Positions 54,168 through 64,000 of a stretch of 64,000 nt of DNA are shown piece by piece. Position numbers and translations under genes: made by a program. The DNA comes from Enhydrobacter sp. (GTDB lineage Bacteria; Pseudomonadota; Alphaproteobacteria; Reyranellales; Reyranellaceae), in assembly GCF_030246845.1 (NCBI RefSeq), contig NZ_CP126889.1:3467001-3531000 (forward strand). Reading direction: 5' to 3'. The notes under the pieces were generated by a model. That model saw only the letters and a program-made list of their open reading frames with translations, searched no databases and was not told the origin of the DNA. How positions within the stretch are numbered: position 1 is the first letter of the stretch; every line of letters begins with the position of its first letter.

Positions 54168-56255
54168 ATGAACGATGCGGCAACAAAAGACGGTGTTTCC
54201 CTCGACCAGCTTTGCATCAACACCATAAGGACGCTCTCGATCGACGCCGTGCAGCAGGCCAAGTCGGGACATCCCGGCACGCCGATGTCGATGGCGCCTG
54301 TCGCGTACACGCTGTGGCAGCAGTTCCTGCGCTTCGATCCCGAGGACCCGATCTGGCCCAACCGCGACCGCTTCGTGCTGTCGGCCGGCCATGCCTCGAT
54401 GCTGCTCTACTCGCTGCTGCATCTCACCGGCACCAGGGCGGTCGACGCCAAGTACGAGACCCTGGGCGAGCTGTCGGTGAAGCTGGAGGACATCGAGCGC
54501 TTCCGTCAGCTCGACAGCAAGTGCACGGGCCATCCCGAATATCATCTGACCTCGGGGGTCGAGACCACGACCGGGCCGCTGGGCCAGGGCTGCGCCACCA
54601 GTGTCGGCATGGCGATGGCCGGAACCTGGATGGCGCGGTACTTCAACCGGCCCGGCTTCACCATGTTCGACTACGACGTCTACGTGCTGTGCGGCGACGG
54701 CGATATGATGGAGGGTGTATCGAGCGAGGCCGCCTCGCTGGCCGGCCATCTCAAGCTTTCGAACCTGTGCTGGATCTACGACAACAACCACGTGACCATC
54801 GAGGGCCACACCAATCTCGCTTTCAGCGAGGATGTCGGCCGACGTTTCGCAGCCTACGGCTGGAAGGTCCGCCATGTCTCCGATGCCAACAAGACGGACG
54901 AGGTGGCAAGGGCGATCGCCGGCTTCCGCCGCACCAGGGATGCACCCACGCTGATCGTGGTGCACAGCGAGATTGGCTACGGCTCGCCCCACAAGCAGGA
55001 TACCTCGGAGGCGCACGGCGAGCCGCTGGGCGACGAGGAGGTGAAGCTCACCAAGCGGACTTATGGCTGGCCGGAGGATGCCAGGTTTTTGGTCCCGGAC
55101 GGGGTGCGCGAGCATTTCAGCCAGGGCATCGGCCAGCGTGCCGGCAAGCTGCGCAAGGCCTGGGAAAGGCGGCTCAAGAGCTACGCCAAGGAACATCCCG
55201 AGCTCGCCGATCATATCGAGCGCATGCAGACGCGCGAGCTGCCGGACGGCTGGGACGCCGAGCTGCCCAGCTTCCCGGCGGACATGGAGAAGGGTGTCGC
55301 CACCCGCACGGCCTCGGGCAAGGTGCTCAATGCCATCTCGCCGCGCTTCCCGTGGCTCTTGGGCGGTGCCGCCGATCTCGGCGCCTCGACGGGCGTGCGG
55401 CTCACCTACCAGGGCGCCAGCGAGTTCGAGGCGGACGACGACTACTCGGGCCGCAATCTTCATTTCGGCATCCGCGAGCATGCGATGGCCGCGATCATGA
55501 ACGGTCTCGCACTGTCGAAGGTGCGAAGCTACGGCGCGACCTACCTCATCTTCAGCGACTACCTGAAGCCTGCGCTCCGGCTCAGCGCCATCATGGAAGT
55601 GCCGGCGATCTACGTCTTCTCGCACGACTCGATCGGCGTCGGCGAGGACGGGCCGACGCACCAGCCGGTGGAGCAGCTCATCGCGCTGCGGGCCATTCCC
55701 GGCCTGATCACGCTGAGGCCAGCGGACGCCAACGAGACGGTCGAGGCCTGGCGCGTCGTGATGGCGCTGAAGCACCAGCCGGCCTGCCTGATCCTGAGCC
55801 GCGGCGCACTGCCGGTGTTCGACCGCACCAAGTACGCCGCCGCCTCCGGTCTGGCGCGCGGCGCCTACGTGATGGCCGACGCCGAAGGCGGTCCGCCCGA
55901 GGTGCTGCTGATCGGCACAGGCAGCGAGGTCAAGCTTTGCTTGACGGCTTACGAGGATCTGAAAAGGGAGGGCGTGAAGGCCCGCGTCGTCAGCATGCCG
56001 TCGTGGGAGCTGTTCCAGATGCAGGACCGGGCCTATCGCGAGGAGGTCCTGCCGCCCGCTGTCAAGGCGCGGGTTTCGGTTGAAGCCGGCTCCGTGTTGG
56101 GGTGGGATCACTTCGTCGGCGAACGCGGCGCCAAGATCGGCATGCACACCTTCGGCTCATCGGCTCCTCTCAAGGACCTGATGAAGAGGTTCGGCTTTAC
56201 GCCGGATGCCGTGCTCGAGGCGGCGCGCCAGCAGCTTGCCGAGGCCAGAAAGTAG
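54168..56255 (+). CDS. tkt: Transketolase
   Basis: A 695-residue thiamine-diphosphate enzyme that moves two-carbon units between sugar phosphates. [12 protein letters not shown] near residue 32 is the N-terminal signature, [19 protein letters not shown] near 176 the ThDP/Mg site, and [19 protein letters not shown] near 487 the transketolase motif 2. [14 protein letters not shown] near 434 holds the catalytic glutamate. I start at ATG 54168, with AAGGGAGGG upstream. It is the first gene of an eight-gene pentose-phosphate operon; gnd follows by 10 bases. Confidence 0.97.
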   Translation: MNDAATKDGVSLDQLCINTIRTLSIDAVQQAKSGHPGTPMSMAPVAYTLWQQFLRFDPEDPIWPNRDRFVLSAGHASMLLYSLLHLTGTRAVDAKYETLGELSVKLEDIERFRQLDSKCTGHPEYHLTSGVETTTGPLGQGCATSVGMAMAGTWMARYFNRPGFTMFDYDVYVLCGDGDMMEGVSSEAASLAGHLKLSNLCWIYDNNHVTIEGHTNLAFSEDVGRRFAAYGWKVRHVSDANKTDEVARAIAGFRRTRDAPTLIVVHSEIGYGSPHKQDTSEAHGEPLGDEEVKLTKRTYGWPEDARFLVPDGVREHFSQGIGQRAGKLRKAWERRLKSYAKEHPELADHIERMQTRELPDGWDAELPSFPADMEKGVATRTASGKVLNAISPRFPWLLGGAADLGASTGVRLTYQGASEFEADDDYSGRNLHFGIREHAMAAIMNGLALSKVRSYGATYLIFSDYLKPALRLSAIMEVPAIYVFSHDSIGVGEDGPTHQPVEQLIALRAIPGLITLRPADANETVEAWRVVMALKHQPACLILSRGALPVFDRTKYAAASGLARGAYVMADAEGGPPEVLLIGTGSEVKLCLTAYEDLKREGVKARVVSMPSWELFQMQDRAYREEVLPPAVKARVSVEAGSVLGWDHFVGERGAKIGMHTFGSSAPLKDLMKRFGFTPDAVLEAARQQLAEARK

Positions 56256-56265
56256 GGAGGCGAAG

Positions 56266-57240
56266 ATGCAGCTAGGGGTGATCGGCCTCGGCCGGATGGG
56301 CGGAAACATCGTGCGGCGCCTGACGCGGGCCGGACACGACTGCGTGGTGTTCGATCAGAACGCAGCGACGGTGAAGGCGTTGGTCGGCGACAAGGTCCAG
56401 GGTGGGCAGAATCTCGCCGACCTCGTGAAGAAGCTCGGCAAGCCACGCGCCGTCTGGGTCATGCTGCCGGCAGGCGAGATCACCGAGAACACCGTGAACG
56501 AGCTCGGGTCGCTGCTGGAGCGAGGCGATACGATCATCGACGGCGGCAACGCCTTCTTCCACGACGACGTGCGCCGCGCCAGGGCGATGAAGCAGAAGGG
56601 CATCCACTATGTCGACTGCGGCACGTCGGGCGGGGTGTGGGGGTTGCAGCGCGGCTACTGCCTGATGATCGGAGGCGAGAAGGAGGTGGTCGACCGGCTC
56701 GATCCGATCTTCGCTACCCTGGCGCCGGGCGAAGGGAACATCGACAAGACGCCGCACCGGGAGAAGCGCGATCCGCGCGTGGAGCGCGGCTATCTCTATT
56801 GCGGCCCCTCGGGCTCGGGCCGCTTCGTCAAGATGGTCCACAACGGCATCGAGTACGGCATCATGCAGGCCTATGCCGAGGGCTTCGAGATCATGCAGAA
56901 GGCCGCCTCGGAGGAGGTGCCGGAGGAGCGGCGCTACACCCTCGACCTTGCCGACATTGCCGAGGTCTGGCGGCGCGGCAGCGTGATCAGCTCGTGGCTG
57001 CTCGATCTCACGGCCATGTCGCTCGCTGAGGATCCGGCCTTGTCGAAGTTCTCCGGCGTGGTCGAGGATTCGGGCGAGGGACGCTGGACGGTCAATGCGG
57101 CGATCGAGGAGGCGGTGCCGGCCGACGTGCTGTCGGCCGCGCTGTTCGCCCGCTTCCGCTCGCGCGACAAGGAGGGCACGGCGAACAAGCTCCTGTCGGC
57201 CATGCGGCACGCCTTCGGCGGCCATGTGGAGCCGAAATGA
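56266..57240 (+). CDS. gnd: 6-phosphogluconate dehydrogenase, decarboxylating, short type
   Basis: A 324-residue enzyme that oxidises 6-phosphogluconate to ribulose 5-phosphate and CO2. [16 protein letters not shown] is the dinucleotide fold, [20 protein letters not shown] near 125 the substrate/cofactor motif, and [18 protein letters not shown] near 190 the catalytic Lys/Asn helix. The length (about 330 rather than 470) and the VVFDQN after the second strand mark the GntZ/GndA-like short class, often NAD-dependent. It overlaps zwf by 4 bases. Confidence 0.95.
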   Translation: MQLGVIGLGRMGGNIVRRLTRAGHDCVVFDQNAATVKALVGDKVQGGQNLADLVKKLGKPRAVWVMLPAGEITENTVNELGSLLERGDTIIDGGNAFFHDDVRRARAMKQKGIHYVDCGTSGGVWGLQRGYCLMIGGEKEVVDRLDPIFATLAPGEGNIDKTPHREKRDPRVERGYLYCGPSGSGRFVKMVHNGIEYGIMQAYAEGFEIMQKAASEEVPEERRYTLDLADIAEVWRRGSVISSWLLDLTAMSLAEDPALSKFSGVVEDSGEGRWTVNAAIEEAVPADVLSAALFARFRSRDKEGTANKLLSAMRHAFGGHVEPK

Positions 57241-58775
57241 GCGCGGCCGCCAGCGACAAGGCGACTCCCGCGCCGCCCTGCGCGCTGGTGATCTTCGGCG
57301 CGACCGGCGATCTGACGCGCCGCCTGCTCGTGCCCGCGCTGCGCAACCTCAAGCGCGACGGCCTGCTGGCGGACGGTCTGGCGCTGATCGGCGTCGCGTC
57401 GCGCGACGTCGGCGACGACGGCTTCCGCAAGCACCTGCGCCAGGGCATGGAGCAGTTCAAGGCCGGCAGCGGCGACGCCGACATCGACTGGTTCGTCCAG
57501 CGCACGCACTATGTCGCCGGCAAGTTCGAGGACCCGGCCGTCTACAAGGCGCTGGCCGCCAAGCTCAAGGACGTCGAGACAGCGCATCGCACCGCGGGAA
57601 ACGTGCTGTTCTATCTCGCCACGCCGCCCAAGGAGTTTTCGGTCATCGTGGACCAGCTCGGCAAGGCAGGCCTGACGCGCGAGGCGGACGGCCACTGGCG
57701 GCGCGTGATCATCGAGAAGCCGTTCGGCCACGATCTCTCCTCGGCAGTGGCGCTCAACAAGGAGATCCTGAAAACGCTGGACGAAGACCAGATCTTCCGG
57801 ATCGACCACTATCTGGGGAAGGAAACCGTCCAGAACATCATGGTGTTCCGCTTCGCCAACGGCTTCGTCGAGCCGTTGTGGAACCGCGATCACATCGACA
57901 ATGTGCGCATCACCGTGGCCGAGACGGTGAGCGTGGAGCAGCGCGGACGTTTCTACGACCAGACGGGCGCGCTGCGTGACATGGTGCCGAACCACCTGTT
58001 CCAGCTCCTGACTCTGATCGCGATGGAGCCGCCGAGCTGCTTCGGTGCCGACGCGCTGCGCGGCGAGAAAGCCAAGGTGCTGGACGCGGTGCACCGCCTC
58101 GGTCCCGAGGAGGCCCGGCAGAATGTCGTGCGCGGCCAGTACGGCGCCGGGATCGTCGACAACCGGAAGATCGTGCCCTACCGCAAGGCGCCGGACGTGC
58201 CGCCGCAATCCACGACCGAGACCTATGTCGCGATGAAGCTTGCCGTCGACAACTGGCGCTGGGCCGGCGTGCCGTTCTATCTGCGCACCGGCAAGGCGCT
58301 GGCGCGGCGCCGCAGCTACATCACGGTGCAGTTCAAGCAGGCACCGCTGGCGCTGTTCCGCGATACGCCGGTCGATCGCCTGCCGCCCAACGACCTCACC
58401 CTGCATATCCAGCCCGACGAGGGTGTCACGCTGCGCTTCGGCGTGAAGATGCCCGGGCCGGCGGTGCGGATCGGCGACGTGGACATGAAGTTCAACTACC
58501 AGGATGCGTTCGAGACCACGCCCAGCACCGGCTACGAGACGCTGGTCTACGATTGCATGACGGGCGATGCCTCGCTGTTCCAGCGCGCCGACTCGATCGA
58601 GGCCGGCTGGCGCGTGGTGCAGCCGATACTCGACGCCTGGAAGGAGGATGGCCGCGCCGACCTGCCGATCTATCCCGCCGGCAGCTCGGGTCCGGAGGAG
58701 GCCGACGCGCTCCTGCTGCGCGACGGCCGCCGCTGGCGGGCAATCTCGTCCGATGGCCTGTCGGATGGCGACTAG
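57237..58775 (+). CDS. zwf: Glucose-6-phosphate 1-dehydrogenase
   Basis: A 512-residue enzyme for the first oxidative step, glucose 6-phosphate to 6-phosphogluconolactone. [17 protein letters not shown] near residue 20 is the cofactor fingerprint (GAxGDLxxR). [13 protein letters not shown] near 189 holds the catalytic histidine region and is the family signature. RTGKALARR near 350 is the late substrate motif. The ATG overlaps the gnd stop by 4 bases. A HAD phosphatase gene overlaps or abuts its end. Confidence 0.97.
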   Translation: MSAAASDKATPAPPCALVIFGATGDLTRRLLVPALRNLKRDGLLADGLALIGVASRDVGDDGFRKHLRQGMEQFKAGSGDADIDWFVQRTHYVAGKFEDPAVYKALAAKLKDVETAHRTAGNVLFYLATPPKEFSVIVDQLGKAGLTREADGHWRRVIIEKPFGHDLSSAVALNKEILKTLDEDQIFRIDHYLGKETVQNIMVFRFANGFVEPLWNRDHIDNVRITVAETVSVEQRGRFYDQTGALRDMVPNHLFQLLTLIAMEPPSCFGADALRGEKAKVLDAVHRLGPEEARQNVVRGQYGAGIVDNRKIVPYRKAPDVPPQSTTETYVAMKLAVDNWRWAGVPFYLRTGKALARRRSYITVQFKQAPLALFRDTPVDRLPPNDLTLHIQPDEGVTLRFGVKMPGPAVRIGDVDMKFNYQDAFETTPSTGYETLVYDCMTGDASLFQRADSIEAGWRVVQPILDAWKEDGRADLPIYPAGSSGPEEADALLLRDGRRWRAISSDGLSDGD

Positions 58776-59607
58776 CATGGTGCCCCGACCGCGGATCTCG
58801 GCGCTGATCTCCGATGTCGACGGCACGCTGGTCACGACGGCCAAGGTGCTGACGCAGCGGGCGAAGGAGGCGGTGGCGGAGCTGCATGCACGCGGCATCG
58901 CCTTCGCGATCGTAAGCGCGAGGCCGCCCGAGGGAATGCGCATGTTCGTCGAGCCGCTCGGGCTTTCGCGGGTGATGGCGGGCTTCAACGGCGGCGCCTA
59001 TGTCCGGCCCGATCTGACCCTCCTGGAGGAACGGGTGCTGCCGCCGGATGTGGCGCGCCGCGCCCTCGATTTCCTCGATGACAGGCGCGTGGATGCCTGG
59101 GTCTTCGCCCACGGCCGCTGGATCATCCGCAATCCCAAGGGGCCGCGGGTCGATCACGAGGCGATGACGGTGCAGTTCGCCCCGACGGTGGTGAGCGACT
59201 TTGGCGCCGCGCTCGATGCGGTCCACAAGATGGTAGGGGTGAGCGACGACCACGATATGCTGGCGCGCTGCGAGACCGAGCTGCAGGGCCTGCTCGGGCG
59301 GTCGGCCGCCGTCGCCCGCTCGCAGCCCTACTATCTCGACGCCACCCACCCCGACGCCAACAAGGGCGTCGCGGTGCGCACGATGGCGACGCTGATGGGC
59401 GTGCCGCTCGAGGAGGTCGCCGTCATCGGCGATGGGCTGAACGACATCGCGATGTTCGCGCAGTGCCCGTTCAGCATCGCCATGGGCAATGCCAGCGACG
59501 AGGTGAAGGCGAAGGCAAGGTTCGTGACGGCCTCGAACGAGGAGGACGGGTTCGCCCTCGCCGTCGAGCGGTATCTGCTGTCCGGGGATCCGGAGAGCAT
59601 GCCGTGA
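58765..59607 (+). CDS. Cof-type HAD-superfamily phosphatase
   Basis: A 280-residue HAD phosphatase. LISDVDGTLVT near residue 18 carries the nucleophile Asp and the acid/base Asp. IVSARPPEGM near 49 is motif II, and GVAVRTMATLMG with VAVIGDGLNDIAMFA near 205-226 gives the Lys-replaced motif III region and motif IV. The long cap makes it a Cof/YidA-like (type IIB) sugar phosphatase. Its position between zwf and rpe suggests a sugar-phosphate substrate, possibly a damaged or overflow intermediate. ATG 58765 overlaps zwf by 11 bases; ATG 58777, just after the zwf stop, is equally possible. Confidence 0.85.
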   Translation: MATSMVPRPRISALISDVDGTLVTTAKVLTQRAKEAVAELHARGIAFAIVSARPPEGMRMFVEPLGLSRVMAGFNGGAYVRPDLTLLEERVLPPDVARRALDFLDDRRVDAWVFAHGRWIIRNPKGPRVDHEAMTVQFAPTVVSDFGAALDAVHKMVGVSDDHDMLARCETELQGLLGRSAAVARSQPYYLDATHPDANKGVAVRTMATLMGVPLEEVAVIGDGLNDIAMFAQCPFSIAMGNASDEVKAKARFVTASNEEDGFALAVERYLLSGDPESMP

Positions 59608-60278
59608 AGGTACGACCGGTCCTCGTCGCGCCCTCGATCCTGTCGGCCGATTTCGGCCGGCTCGACGCCGAGGTGCGGGCGGTGGACGCGGCCGGCGCCG
59701 ACTGGATCCATGTCGACGTGATGGACGGCCGGTTCGTGCCCAACATCAGCTTCGGGCCGGTCGTGGTCGATGCCGTGCGGCGGGCCACGAAGAAGCCGCT
59801 CAATGTGCATCTGATGATCGTGGAGCCGGAGCACTATCTCGAGGCCTTTGCCAAGGCCGGCGCGGATCACCTCCTGGTGCAGGCCGAACCTTCGTCGACC
59901 ATCCACCTGCATCGCGTGCTGAGCCGCGTCCGCGACATGGGCAAGAAGGCGGGCACGGTGCTCGATCCGGCCAGCCCCGTCGACTGGATCGAGTACGTCC
60001 TGCATCTCTGCGACATCGTGCTGGTGATGACGGTCAATCCGGGCTTCGGCGGCCAGAAGTTCCTGCCCGAGATGCTGCCCAAGATCCGGAAATTGCGCTC
60101 GATTTGCGATGCCAGGGGACTCGATCCGGTGATCGAGGTCGATGGCGGCCAGGATTGCCGGCATGCCGGCGAGGCGATCGCGGCCGGCGCCAATGCCATC
60201 GTCGCGGGCTCGGCAATCTTCGGCGCGCAGGATTATGCTGCAGCGATCAGCTCGATCCGCGCGGGACGGTGCCCATGA
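59604..60278 (+). CDS. rpe: Ribulose-phosphate 3-epimerase
   Basis: A 224-residue TIM-barrel enzyme interconverting ribulose and xylulose 5-phosphates. APSILSADFGRLDAEV near residue 8, WIHVDVMDGRFVPNISFGP near 33 (metal His and Asp), LNVHLMIVEPE near 66, VLVMTVNPGFGGQKFLPEML near 135 and EVDGGQD near 174 are all present. The start is GTG 59604, overlapping the HAD stop as GTGA. The pgl gene overlaps its end by 4 bases. Confidence 0.97.
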   Translation: MKVRPVLVAPSILSADFGRLDAEVRAVDAAGADWIHVDVMDGRFVPNISFGPVVVDAVRRATKKPLNVHLMIVEPEHYLEAFAKAGADHLLVQAEPSSTIHLHRVLSRVRDMGKKAGTVLDPASPVDWIEYVLHLCDIVLVMTVNPGFGGQKFLPEMLPKIRKLRSICDARGLDPVIEVDGGQDCRHAGEAIAAGANAIVAGSAIFGAQDYAAAISSIRAGRCP

Positions 60279-61015
60279 CCAAGGCGAAGACCAAGCCGAC
60301 TATCGAGGTTGCAGAAGATCCGGCAGCCTTGGCCGAGCTGGCGGCCGATTGGTTGCTGGCACGGGCGACCCGCAAGACCGGCGTCTTCAGCGTGGCCCTC
60401 TCGGGAGGGTCCACCCCACGCAGGCTCTATCAACTCCTGGCGAGCGCGCCGCGTCGCGCCGCGTTTCCCTGGGAGCGCACGTGCTGGTTCTGGGGCGACG
60501 AGCGTTTCGTGCCGCACGACGACGCGGCCAGCAACTACCGCATGGTCAACGAGGCGATGCTCTCGCGGGCGCCGGTGCCGGCGGAGAACATCCATCCGAT
60601 GCCGACCGAGGGGCTGGAGCCGGAAGCCGCCGCCGCCGTCTACGAGCGCACCCTGAAACAGTTCTACGGCGCGCAGGAGCTCTCGGCCGACAAGCCGTTG
60701 TTCGACGTCGTCCTGCTGGGCCTCGGCACCAACGGCCACACGGCCTCGCTGTTTCCCGGCACGAAGGTGCTCGAGGAGCGCCGGCGCTGGGTCGGCACGA
60801 TGACCGATCCCGAGGCTGGCACACGGCTCACGCTCACCTATCCCGTGCTGGAAAGCAGCCGCGAAACCGCCTTCCTCGTCGCGGGGGAGGACAAGCGCGC
60901 GGTGTTGCGGCAGGTGCTCGGCGGCGACACGTCGCTGCCGGCGGCGCGGCTGCATCCCCAGGGCAGCCTGCACTTCCTCGTGGATCGCGCCGCCGCCGGC
61001 GAAGGCCGGTCGTGA
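60275..61015 (+). CDS. pgl: 6-phosphogluconolactonase
   Basis: A 246-residue hydrolase of 6-phosphogluconolactone, the second oxidative step. VALSGGSTPRRLYQLL near residue 42 binds phosphate, TCWFWGDERFVPHDDAASNY near 70 holds the conserved Asp/Glu/Arg, and VVLLGLGTNGHTASLFPGT near 148 the catalytic histidine. It overlaps rpe by 4 bases at the start and rpiA by 4 at the end (GTGA), so it is tightly coupled within the operon. Confidence 0.95.
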   Translation: MTKAKTKPTIEVAEDPAALAELAADWLLARATRKTGVFSVALSGGSTPRRLYQLLASAPRRAAFPWERTCWFWGDERFVPHDDAASNYRMVNEAMLSRAPVPAENIHPMPTEGLEPEAAAAVYERTLKQFYGAQELSADKPLFDVVLLGLGTNGHTASLFPGTKVLEERRRWVGTMTDPEAGTRLTLTYPVLESSRETAFLVAGEDKRAVLRQVLGGDTSLPAARLHPQGSLHFLVDRAAAGEGRS

Positions 61016-61701
61016 CCGTTTCCGACCACACGGCGATGAAGCGGGCCGCAGCGGAGCGGGCCGTCGCTGACGTCCAGGACGGCATGATGGTGGGGCTCGG
61101 GACGGGGACAACGGCCGAGCTGGCCGTCGAGGCGCTTGCCAGGCGCCTGTCGGAGCGCCTCCGGATCGTGGCAGTGCCGACATCCGAACGAACGCGGGCG
61201 CTGGCTGAACGGCTCGGCGTGCCGCTCGCGCCGGCCGGCGACTGGCCGTGTCTCGACCTCGTCATCGACGGAGCCGACCAGGTCGAGCGCGGCAGCCTCG
61301 ACCTGATCAAGGGGCTGGGCGGCGCGTTGCTGCGCGAGAAGATCGTGGCGAGCGCGGCCCGACGGATGATCGTCATCGTGGACGATTCCAAGATCGTCGA
61401 TCGCCTGGGCGGGCGCTCGCCGCTGCCGGTCGAGATCGTGGCCTTCGGCTGGCGGCGCACGTTTGAGCGGCTCGCCGATCTCGGCCTGCAGCCACGGCTG
61501 CGGCTTGCATCGGCTCAACCGTTCCTCAGCGATGGCGGCAACCACATCGTGGACTGCCATATCGGCGAGATCGCCGATGCGCGCGCATTGGAAGCGACGC
61601 TTTCCGGCATTGTGGGGGTGGTCGAGACGGGTCTGTTCCTGGGGCTCGCCTCGACGGTGGTGGTGGGACATTCGACTGGCATCGAGGTCATGCAACGATG
61701 A
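61012..61701 (+). CDS. rpiA: Ribose-5-phosphate isomerase A
   Basis: A 229-residue isomerase of ribose and ribulose 5-phosphates. GLGTGTTAELAVEAL near residue 24, PTSERTRALAERLGVPLA near 55, DLVIDGADQVE near 81 and LIKGLGGALLREKIVASAA near 96 are the RpiA motifs, including the catalytic Asp, Glu and Lys residues. The DGADEID motif reads DGADQVE, so the usual second Glu is Gln; this is a small deviation I would not call inactivating. The start is GTG 61012 within the pgl stop. Confidence 0.93.
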   Translation: MTVSDHTAMKRAAAERAVADVQDGMMVGLGTGTTAELAVEALARRLSERLRIVAVPTSERTRALAERLGVPLAPAGDWPCLDLVIDGADQVERGSLDLIKGLGGALLREKIVASAARRMIVIVDDSKIVDRLGGRSPLPVEIVAFGWRRTFERLADLGLQPRLRLASAQPFLSDGGNHIVDCHIGEIADARALEATLSGIVGVVETGLFLGLASTVVVGHSTGIEVMQR

Positions 61702-62453
61702 ATGCAAATGACGGCGGGCCCTATACGCTGGGGCTGGATATCGGCGGCACCGGGCTCAAGGGGTCCGTGCTGGACAGGAACGGACACATGATCGTGGACC
61801 GGGCGCGCGTGCCGACACCGAAGAACTGCAAGCCCGACCAGATGGTCGAGGTCCTCACGAAACTGGTGAAGCCGTTGCCGCCCTTCGACCGCATCTCGGT
61901 GGGTTTCCCCGGCGTGGTGCGCAACGGGAAGGTGGTGACCGCGCCGCATTTCGGCACCGACAGATGGCGGGACTTTCCGTTGCAGCAGAAGCTCGGCGAG
62001 CGGCTGGGCAAGCCGGCCCGCCTCAGCAACGATGCCGAGATCCAGGGCCTCGGCATCATCACGGGCTACGGGCTCGAGGTGGTGCTGACGTTGGGCACGG
62101 GGGTGGGCAGCGCGATCTTTGCCGGCGGCCGCATGACGCCGCATCTCGAACTTGCGCACCATCCGATCCATAAGTCCGAGACCTACAACGAATACCTGGG
62201 TGCCGCGGCGCGCAAGAAGATCGGCAGCAAGAAATGGAACCGGCGCGTGTTCCGCATGATCGAGATCGTGCAGACGCTCCTGAACTACGACGTCCTCTAT
62301 ATCGGCGGCGGCAATGCCGCCAACGTCGACAAGGACAAGCTGCCGGACAACGTGAAGATCGAGTCCAACGACATGGGCATCACCGGCGGCCTGCGCCTGT
62401 GGGACGATGCCGTCTGGCAATCCGCTCGCGACATCGGCCACGGCGGCGACTGA
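61698..62453 (+). CDS. ppgK: ROK-family sugar kinase, probably polyphosphate glucokinase
   Basis: A 251-residue ROK-family kinase. LGLDIGGTGLKGSVLDRNGH near residue 11 is the phosphate-1 motif, SVGFPGVVRNGKV near 67 and SNDAEIQGLG near 111 (catalytic Asp) are sugar-site motifs, and LTLGTGVGSAIFAGG near 132 is phosphate 2. HLELAHHPIHKSETYNEYLG near 151 replaces the zinc-binding CxCGxxGC of many ROK proteins, as in PpgK-type glucokinases that use polyphosphate. Supplying glucose 6-phosphate to zwf fits the operon. The ATG overlaps rpiA by 4 bases. ATP use remains possible. Confidence 0.82.
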   Translation: MNANDGGPYTLGLDIGGTGLKGSVLDRNGHMIVDRARVPTPKNCKPDQMVEVLTKLVKPLPPFDRISVGFPGVVRNGKVVTAPHFGTDRWRDFPLQQKLGERLGKPARLSNDAEIQGLGIITGYGLEVVLTLGTGVGSAIFAGGRMTPHLELAHHPIHKSETYNEYLGAAARKKIGSKKWNRRVFRMIEIVQTLLNYDVLYIGGGNAANVDKDKLPDNVKIESNDMGITGGLRLWDDAVWQSARDIGHGGD

Positions 62454-62661
62454 AGAAAATACTCGCGGGCCGGTCGCCACTCCGGCTGGCCATGTTGTCG
62501 CTACCTACGCACCGTGAGGTCATGGCCGCTTGCTGTCGGATTGCCGCTTTCGGGTTTTTCCCCTCCCCGGCTCCCGTGCGTAAAGCTGCGTGTCTGCATT
62601 CCACGCCGCCGCGAGTGGCTTTCCTTCTACCCAACCGGGAATCGTTTTGTAAAAGCGTGAG
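62454..62661. other. Gap between convergent operon end and treY
   Basis: About 208 bases between the convergent ends of the pentose-phosphate operon and treY. I saw no gene and no convincing hairpin-plus-T-run terminator, although CCTTTTTG at 62668-62675 could end minus-strand or plus-strand transcripts weakly. Confidence 0.4.
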
Positions 62662-64000
62662 CTAGGACCTTTTTGTGGAAAAGATCGCCACCGGCAGACG
62701 GGTGAACAGGTCCTGCACGCGGATCTTTCCTGCCGTTGCCTGGAGTGTCCTGCCTTCGATCGTATCGAACCATGGCGTTTCATGCGGAAGGACAAGCGAC
62801 GTATCTTTCCAGGCGGCCGGGTCGAGTTCGAGCGTGTCGCGCGCACGCAGCAGTGCGTGCGGCAGGCGCGGCACGGCGACCAGCAGCCGGTTTTCCCCAT
62901 AGGTCCGCAAGAAAGCGACGAGGTGCTGCGCTTTCTCGCCTTCGACGGGAACGGGCCGATAGTCGCCGCGCGCGAACAACTCGGGCAGCGTCGCGCGCAC
63001 CGCCAGCAGACGGGCGATGAGCGCCTGCTTGATTCGCCCGTCGCGCCAGTGGCCGAGCGCGTCGGCGACATCGATCGACGACAGGCTCCTGCGCCGCCGC
63101 TCGAAATCGACCGGACGGCGATTGTCCGGATCGACGAGGCTCAGGTCCCAATAGTCGGTACCCTGGTAGAGGTCCGGGATGCCGGGCACCGAGAGCTTCA
63201 GCGCGGCTTGCGCGAGCCCGTTCACAGCGCCCGCGGCGGCGATCGACTGGATGAACGAGAAGATGTCGGCGATCAGATCCGGCAGGGCGTTGGCGGCAAC
63301 GAGGCGTTCGACGAAGCGCCGGGCAGCGTCTTCATAGCTTTTGTCGGGATCGGACCAGTCGGTATGGATCTTCGCCTCGCGCAGGGCCTTCTCCTGCCAT
63401 GCCGCGAGCCGCGCGGCAAAGGCGGCCCGACCTTTCGCATCCTCCAGCACGAGATCTAACGGCCAGGCGCCGACGATCATCTGCAGGAGCATGGCGATGT
63501 CACCGACCGCCGGCTGGCCGTCGGTTCGCAGGACGGCGCTGCCGTCGATCCAGCTCGTGAGCCGATCGGCCCAGGTCTGCGGTTGCTCGCTCAGGACGGC
63601 GAGGCGCGCGCGCACGTCCTCGCCGCGCTTGTGATCGTGCGTCGCCGTGGCAAGCATCGAGCGCGGAAGGTCGGTCGAGCGTGCCTGCATCAGGGCATGG
63701 AAATCGCCGGGGCCGATGCCGAAGCGGTCGAGGTCGAAGCCGACATCGTTGCGTGAAAGCAGGCGACCATAGCGATAGAAGGCGGTGTCCTCGACCGACT
63801 TGGCAGCGACCGGCGCGCTCAACTGCTGGAAGCGGCCGATGGCGGCGTCGTCGGGTGTCGGTTCGGTCAGCCAGCGATGCAGCAGGTCGATTATCCAGCC
63901 GTCGCTCGGCCGGGCGGTGCGCTTGGCGTTGCGTGCGGCCGCATCGAGATAGGGCCGGTCGCGCCGGGGCCGCTCGGTCGGCGTGGCATAGCTGCGATAG
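62662..64000 (-). CDS. treY: Malto-oligosyltrehalose synthase, C-terminal part
   Basis: The last 446 codons of a GH13-family gene whose start lies beyond the right edge. AAKSVEDTAFYRYGRLLSRN is the TreY C-terminal-domain hallmark. ATATHDHKRGEDVRARLAVL and SVPGIPDLYQGTDYWDLSLV (with VDPDNRRPVDF) follow in the family order. TreY rearranges the reducing end of maltodextrin into a trehalose unit, which TreZ then releases. A treZ or glycogen-debranching neighbour is expected to the right but not visible. Convergent with the pentose-phosphate operon. Confidence 0.93.
   Translation of the reverse strand, partial: YRSYATPTERPRRDRPYLDAAARNAKRTARPSDGWIIDLLHRWLTEPTPDDAAIGRFQQLSAPVAAKSVEDTAFYRYGRLLSRNDVGFDLDRFGIGPGDFHALMQARSTDLPRSMLATATHDHKRGEDVRARLAVLSEQPQTWADRLTSWIDGSAVLRTDGQPAVGDIAMLLQMIVGAWPLDLVLEDAKGRAAFAARLAAWQEKALREAKIHTDWSDPDKSYEDAARRFVERLVAANALPDLIADIFSFIQSIAAAGAVNGLAQAALKLSVPGIPDLYQGTDYWDLSLVDPDNRRPVDFERRRRSLSSIDVADALGHWRDGRIKQALIARLLAVRATLPELFARGDYRPVPVEGEKAQHLVAFLRTYGENRLLVAVPRLPHALLRARDTLELDPAAWKDTSLVLPHETPWFDTIEGRTLQATAGKIRVQDLFTRLPVAIFSTKRS

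Noticed and set aside
53958..56147. A 729-codon antisense frame opposite transketolase
   Set aside because: The sense strand is an unmistakable transketolase; the antisense product has no motif.

Overview
The window reads as a GC-rich alphaproteobacterial chromosome with a mobilizable defence segment at its left edge. The assignment rests on codon bias, DUF2585, class III cyclases fused to TPR or TolB-like parts, a Ti/RSF1010-type transfer region and a FixK/FNR-like box. A Rhodospirillales/Hyphomicrobiales-type soil bacterium (Reyranella-like) is my guess, not a demonstrated identity. I saw no rRNA, tRNA or CRISPR array.

Positions 1-11209 are the mobilizable part. The start of a MobA/MobL (MOBQ) relaxase runs off the left edge. 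It is divergent from traC-traD, and between them lies a hairpin plus nic-like sequence that looks like oriT. Then come a type IV AbiEi/AbiEii toxin-antitoxin pair (minus strand) with two large inverted repeats in its promoter, and a tightly packed plus-strand operon: a small helix-turn-helix protein, hsdR, hsdM, hsdS (type I restriction-modification), a SIR2-family protein and a HerA ATPase. The SIR2-HerA pair follows hsdS after only 4 bases. Together these form a transmissible anti-phage cassette, the most interesting part of the window.

Positions 11210-36400 are mixed chromosomal genes: a decayed DMT transporter, a universal stress protein with an FNR/FixK-like box, a luciferase-like oxidoreductase, two polysaccharide deacetylases with an SDR, a glycosyltransferase, a SET protein, DUF488, an SGNH hydrolase, a class-I-amidotransferase-like hydrolase, a DUF1326-DUF2182 pair, a TauD dioxygenase and a zinc-site ArsR repressor with its own operator. 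Next is a cluster of two acyl-CoA synthetases, an enolase-superfamily enzyme and two tandemly duplicated isopenicillin-N-synthase-like oxygenases, one of which seems to start with CTG. An MscS channel and an aldo/keto reductase follow.

Positions 36476-54007 hold a persulfide-dioxygenase/rhodanese fusion, three class III nucleotide cyclases (one a decayed paralogue that lost its ATPase domain), a Crp/Fnr regulator, an AraC/MFS divergent pair, a third oxygenase paralogue and assorted small enzymes.

Positions 54168-62453 form one pentose-phosphate operon: tkt, gnd, zwf, a HAD phosphatase, rpe, pgl, rpiA and a ROK sugar kinase. Almost every junction overlaps by 4 bases. It covers glucose phosphorylation, the oxidative branch and most of the non-oxidative branch. 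The right edge holds the C-terminal part of treY (trehalose synthesis), on the opposite strand.
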